DNA from: Pseudomonas sp. ACN8
Lineage (GTDB): Bacteria; Pseudomonadota; Gammaproteobacteria; Pseudomonadales; Pseudomonadaceae
Direction: 5' to 3'
Assembly (NCBI RefSeq): GCF_002303925.1
Contig: NZ_MRCS01000003.1
Coordinates: 62,001 to 126,000 of the forward strand
Length of the DNA: 64,000 nucleotides
The notes beneath the pieces are model-generated. The model had not been told where the DNA came from. It ran no database searches and was given only the letters and a program-made list of their open reading frames with translations. Both the position numbers and the translations under genes were made by a program. Positions 60,790 to 64,000 of this stretch are shown piece after piece (position 1 is the first letter of the stretch; every line of letters starts with the position of its first letter).

Positions 60790-62280
60790 ATGAATCGTTT
60801 GCCCCGGCGCCATGCCCTCTTCGCCTTGACCTTTGCCAGTACGCTCACCGCCGCAGCCCTGTCGGGTACTCCGGGTTACGCGGCGCAAGCCACTGTCGCC
60901 GCACCGGCCACCAGCCCTGTCTCGGGTCCTGTCGCCGGTACCAAAGTCACTGAGCCGTACGTACGCATGATGGCGCGCGAGGCGTATTTCTGGGCCTGGC
61001 CGATGGCCAACATCTTCAATCGTCGCCAGGCGTTCAAGAACCTGCCCGAACCTGGCTTGATGGGCGGCATCGTACCCGTGGCACCGATCAATCGGCTGTC
61101 GATGCTCAGCGACTACATCGACCCGGCCGAGCGCCTGGTAGCCTGTCCGAATCAGGACGTGGTGTACGGCGCCGGCAGCATTGCTCTGGACCTTGAGCCG
61201 GTGGTGCTGCAAGTGCCAGACTTCGACGGCCGCTTCTGGGTGTATCAGGTGGTGGACCTGCGTTCCGACAGCTTTGCCGAGCTGGGCAAAATGTATAACA
61301 CCCAGCCAGGTTTCTATTTGCTGGTGGGCCCGGACTGGAACGGCAAGGTGCCGCCCGGCATCAAGCGGGTATACCGGGCACGCACGAACACCGGGTTCGT
61401 GATCCCTCGGGTATTCCAGGACGACACCGCCGCCGACCGCCTGGCCGTGCAGCCGGCATTGTCGGGCATCGACATGTACCCGCTGTCGCAGTACGACGGC
61501 AATATGAAAAAGCGCAACTGGGCCAGGCTGCCGAAATTCCCGGCTCAGGCTTCTGAAAGCAGCGCCGAAACCAAATGGGTGGTGCCGGAAAAATTCTTCG
61601 ACGAACTGCCGGCCTTGCTCAAGGACGCCAAGCCATTGCCGGGCGAAGAGGCCCGCTACGCGCAAATGGCCACCCTCGCGGCCATCGCCAAGGCCGACCC
61701 GCAACTGCGCGCTGCGATGATCGACGAGGCGAAAAAGGCCGACAAAGAAGTGATCGACCCGCTGTTGCAGTTCCGCAACTACGGCCTGCAATTGCCGAAT
61801 CACTGGAGCACCGTGAGCAACGGTGCCGCGTTCGGCACCGACTATTTCACCCGTACCGCCGTCGCGCGCTCGAACATATTCGTCAATCAGCAGAAAGAGA
61901 CCAAATACTTCTACCAGGATCTGGATGAGAACGGCCTGCGCCTCAACGGTCAGTACGGCTACAGCGTGACGTTCGCCAAAGGCAAGCTGCCGCCAGTCAA
62001 GGGGTTCTGGTCGCTGACGCTGTACAACGAACAGCACTTCTTCTCGCCGAACGAGCTCAAGCGTTACTCCATCGGCACCAAGAACAAATCCCTGCAAACC
62101 AACCCTGACGGCTCGCTGACCCTTTACGTGCAGAGCGAATCACCGGGCAAGGACAAGGAAAGCAACTGGCTGCCCTCACCCAAAGGCGCCGAGTTCTCGT
62201 TGTACATCCGCGCCTACTGGCCGCAAGCCGATGCCCTCGACGGCGACTGGACGCCACCGGCGGTGGTGAAAATGAACTGA
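60790..62280 (+). CDS. DUF1254/DUF1214-family exported protein
   Basis: A 496-residue precursor with a signal peptide (MNRLPRRHALFALTFASTLTAAALSGTPGYAA). The middle matches DUF1254 (AREAYFWAWPMANIFNRRQAFKNLPEPGLMGGIVPVAPINRLSMLSDYIDPAERLVACPNQDVVYGAG) and the C-terminal part DUF1214 (KLPPVKGFWSLTLYNEQHFFSPNELKRYSIGTKNKSL). These proteins are common in Pseudomonas; their function is not known. The gene is 109 bp after the hydrolase and 158 bp before the YcaC-like gene, probably in the same expression group. Confidence 0.87.
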   Translation: MNRLPRRHALFALTFASTLTAAALSGTPGYAAQATVAAPATSPVSGPVAGTKVTEPYVRMMAREAYFWAWPMANIFNRRQAFKNLPEPGLMGGIVPVAPINRLSMLSDYIDPAERLVACPNQDVVYGAGSIALDLEPVVLQVPDFDGRFWVYQVVDLRSDSFAELGKMYNTQPGFYLLVGPDWNGKVPPGIKRVYRARTNTGFVIPRVFQDDTAADRLAVQPALSGIDMYPLSQYDGNMKKRNWARLPKFPAQASESSAETKWVVPEKFFDELPALLKDAKPLPGEEARYAQMATLAAIAKADPQLRAAMIDEAKKADKEVIDPLLQFRNYGLQLPNHWSTVSNGAAFGTDYFTRTAVARSNIFVNQQKETKYFYQDLDENGLRLNGQYGYSVTFAKGKLPPVKGFWSLTLYNEQHFFSPNELKRYSIGTKNKSLQTNPDGSLTLYVQSESPGKDKESNWLPSPKGAEFSLYIRAYWPQADALDGDWTPPAVVKMN

Positions 62281-62438
62281 GTGGAATTGGCATACACCCA
62301 ATCCTTGCTCGCGATAGCAGTGTGACAATCAACGGAGGTGTTGAGTACCAGGCATCAAAGACAGCACACCGATTCAATATTCCCGGTTCGATCTACGTAA
62401 CCATGACGTCCTCACTCCACTCCCGTAAGGACCCTGTC

Positions 62439-63092
62439 ATGGCCATTGCAAAAGCAGTTCCCGGCAAAACCCTGCTGACTCCGACTGACCACACTCTGAT
62501 CATGATCGACCACCAGTCGCAGATGTCCTTCGCGACCAAGTCGATCGATGCCGTCACCCTGCGCAACAACGCCGCACTGGTAGCCAAGGCGGCCCGCGGC
62601 TTCAAAGTCTCGACCATCCTCACCACCGTTGCCGAGAAGAGTTTTTCCGGGCCGATCTTCGACGAAATCAAAGCCGTGTTCCCGGAACACAACGTGATCG
62701 ACCGCACCAGCATGAACACCTGGGAAGACGAGCGCATCGCCGTGGAGGTCAACGCCATCGGCAAACAGAAGATTGTCCTCGCCGGTCTGTGGACCTCGGT
62801 TTGCATCGTTGGCCCGGCATTGTCGGCGATTGACCAGGGTTTTGAGGTGTATGTGATTGCCGACGCCTGTGGCGACGTCAGCACCGAAGCCCATGAAATG
62901 GCCATGCAGCGCATGATCCAGATCGGCGCCCGGCCGATGACCGCGCTGCAATACCTGCTGGAACTGCAACGCGACTGGGCCCGCACCGAGACCTACGACG
63001 AAACGGTGAAAACCTCGATTGCCAACGGCGGTGCCTACGGTCTGGGTCTGATCTACGCCAAGACTATGTTTGGTGCCTCGGAAGGCCATTAA
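62439..63092 (+). CDS. YcaC-like isochorismatase-family cysteine hydrolase
   Basis: A 217-residue hydrolase: TLIMIDHQSQMSFATKSID (~22-40, catalytic Asp region), TILTTVAEKSF, NTWEDERIAVEVNAIGKQKIVLAGLWTSVCIVGPAL (nucleophile Cys in SVC) and VIADACGDVSTEAHEMAMQRMIQIGARPMTALQ. The family hydrolyses amides or similar bonds; YcaC from Pseudomonas forms an octamer of unknown substrate. The start is ATG 62439, with AAGGA seven bases ahead; the longer frame from 62322 is spurious. Third gene of the rightward run from 59.6 kb. Confidence 0.87.
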   Translation: MAIAKAVPGKTLLTPTDHTLIMIDHQSQMSFATKSIDAVTLRNNAALVAKAARGFKVSTILTTVAEKSFSGPIFDEIKAVFPEHNVIDRTSMNTWEDERIAVEVNAIGKQKIVLAGLWTSVCIVGPALSAIDQGFEVYVIADACGDVSTEAHEMAMQRMIQIGARPMTALQYLLELQRDWARTETYDETVKTSIANGGAYGLGLIYAKTMFGASEGH

Positions 63093-63129
63093 GGTCCGTA
63101 AAAAAAAACAGTGACTGCAGGCGGACTCC

Positions 63130-63229
63130 TGTAGGAGCGAGCTTGCTCGCGATGGTCGTTAACGATAATGCGTGTTTACCGGCTGAACGCGGCGCTATTG
63201 AGACCATCGCGAGCAAGCTCGCTCCTACA
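63130..63229. repeat. REP doublet (REPIN) of Pseudomonas
   Basis: Two 28-base copies in opposite orientation (63130-63157 and 63202-63229), exact reverse complements starting TGTAGGAGCGAGCTTGCTCG, flank a 44-base spacer. This is the classic Pseudomonas REPIN. It separates the YcaC-like gene and the porin gene. Confidence 0.9.
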
Positions 63230-63269
63230 GTGAATCATCGCAGTCGCTCCCCCCTGTGGTGAGCCATTG

Positions 63270-64000
63270 ATGACCCTCTTCCCGCAAGACTTCAGGGTGA
63301 CGATTGCCCTGTGCTTCTGCCTGTTCGCCACCCACTCACTGGCCGATGAACCGGCACAAGGCGCAGAAGGATTTTTCGACGGAGCGACCCTTGGCGTACT
63401 CAGCCGAAACTTTTATCTGAACAGCGACTATCGATCCCCCTCGCCAACCGGCAAGAGCTACAAAGCCGAATGGGCTCAAGGTTTTATCGGCGCTTTTACA
63501 TCCGGTTTCACGTCGGGCACGGTCGGCTTCGGCCTCGATGCCCATGCCTTTCTGGGATTGAAACTCGATGGCGGCAAGGGCCATTCCGGGACCGGATTAC
63601 TGCCGGTGGGCAGTGACGGCCGCAGTGAAAGCGATTACTCCGGCGGTGGCGGCGCGATTAAGCTCAAAGCCTCGAACACCACCCTGGCGTTTGGTGAAAT
63701 GGAGGTCGAAAGCCCGGTATTCGACACCGCAGACAAACGCCTGCAACCGGAGTACGCCACCGGTTTTCTGCTCGACAGCCGCGAAATCGCAGACATGAAC
63801 CTGCAAGCCGGCCACTTCACGGCATTCAAGAATCAGGACAGTGCTTCAGGCAAGGGCAACTTTTTCGGTTATGGCGCCAACACCGAGGCCGGCGGCATTT
63901 CGTTTGTCGGCGCCGACTTGTTTACCCAAAGCCCGGTTGGCGGCGCCCTGTATGCCTCGGATCTGACCGACACCTGGCATCAGTACTACGGCAACTTGCA
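63270..64000 (+). CDS. OprD-family outer-membrane porin (partial)
   Basis: The first 243 codons are seen; the gene runs off the right edge. A signal peptide (MTLFPQDFRVTIALCFCLFATHSLA) precedes GFFDGATLGVLSRNFYLNSDYR, the start signature of OprD porins, followed by KSYKAEWAQGFIGAFTSGFTSGTVGFGLDAHAFLGLKLDGGKG and strands such as NTTLAFGEMEVESPVFDTADKRLQPEYATGFLLDSREIADMNLQ. OprD-type channels import basic amino acids or aromatic and organic acids, and several carry carbapenems; which one cannot be told. GGTGAG lies before ATG 63270. Confidence 0.88.
   Translation, partial: MTLFPQDFRVTIALCFCLFATHSLADEPAQGAEGFFDGATLGVLSRNFYLNSDYRSPSPTGKSYKAEWAQGFIGAFTSGFTSGTVGFGLDAHAFLGLKLDGGKGHSGTGLLPVGSDGRSESDYSGGGGAIKLKASNTTLAFGEMEVESPVFDTADKRLQPEYATGFLLDSREIADMNLQAGHFTAFKNQDSASGKGNFFGYGANTEAGGISFVGADLFTQSPVGGALYASDLTDTWHQYYGNL

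Noticed and set aside
60697-62097. A 466-codon frame opposite the DUF1254 gene
   Set aside because: The opposite strand carries a clear DUF1254/DUF1214 protein with signal peptide; the frame has antisense-type composition.
63130-63229. Reading the inverted repeat as a transcription terminator
   Set aside because: It matches the Pseudomonas REP doublet exactly in both arms; no U-run follows.
1-64000. CRISPR arrays, tRNA/rRNA genes, insertion sequences, prophage or integrase genes
   Set aside because: None of the expected repeats, clover-leaf sequences, terminal repeats or proteins was recognised on reading both strands.

Overview
The window reads as a chromosome segment of a Pseudomonas of the fluorescens/putida type. 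The evidence is moderately high GC, Pseudomonas-restricted small families (DUF2790, DUF2986), an OprD-family porin, an Aer-type chemoreceptor, GlxA-like AraC regulators and a Pseudomonas-type REP doublet at 63130-63229. No rRNA, tRNA, CRISPR array, IS element or prophage was recognised. The left and right edges cut a MocR-type regulator and an OprD-type porin.

Layout. 1-34 kb is a mosaic of small independent units. They include a periplasmic nuclease, a TonB siderophore receptor with a candidate Fur box, a small membrane/exported cluster, an Aer chemoreceptor, two MFS transporters, a GGDEF/EAL and a CHASE/GGDEF protein, a threonine aldolase, a SlyB-like lipoprotein, and a LacI-controlled cluster (Gfo/Idh dehydrogenase, TIM-barrel isomerase, nucleoside-symporter-like permease). 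This part is scattered with gene remnants: a truncated epimerase, a DUF6632/cysteine-hydrolase chimera, a DoxX/quinone-reductase deletion junction, a GNAT 5' stub and, at 35 kb, a frameshifted HEPN-like gene.

35.6-58.1 kb is a catabolic island that looks built for a quaternary ammonium (betaine-type) compound. It holds a ProVWX-type ABC importer whose binding protein keeps the three tryptophans of the betaine cage, a Rieske oxygenase of the GbcA/stachydrine-demethylase type, an old-yellow-enzyme/FAD/4Fe-4S demethylase of the DgcA/StcD type, an FAD amine oxidoreductase, a DHDPS-family lyase, an aldehyde dehydrogenase, a P5C-reductase-like protein and two SDRs. It also has an IPNS-like 2OG/Fe(II) oxygenase paired with a D-2-hydroxyacid dehydrogenase, an MmgE/PrpD protein, and four regulators (TetR, LysR, two GlxA-type AraC). 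Two shared DNA motifs tie it together. A GATAAC-N5-KTTAT LysR-type box (T-N11-A) lies in three of its promoters, and TGTACACC/GGYGTACA half-sites form a near-perfect 42-bp palindrome before the demethylase and a cluster before the tetR gene. No reductase partner for the Rieske oxygenase is visible.

58.2-64 kb holds an MFS transporter, then a run of rightward genes: a secreted alpha/beta hydrolase, a secreted DUF1254 protein, a YcaC-like cysteine hydrolase and the start of an OprD porin.

All functions are read by eye from motifs and remembered family sequences. No database search was made.
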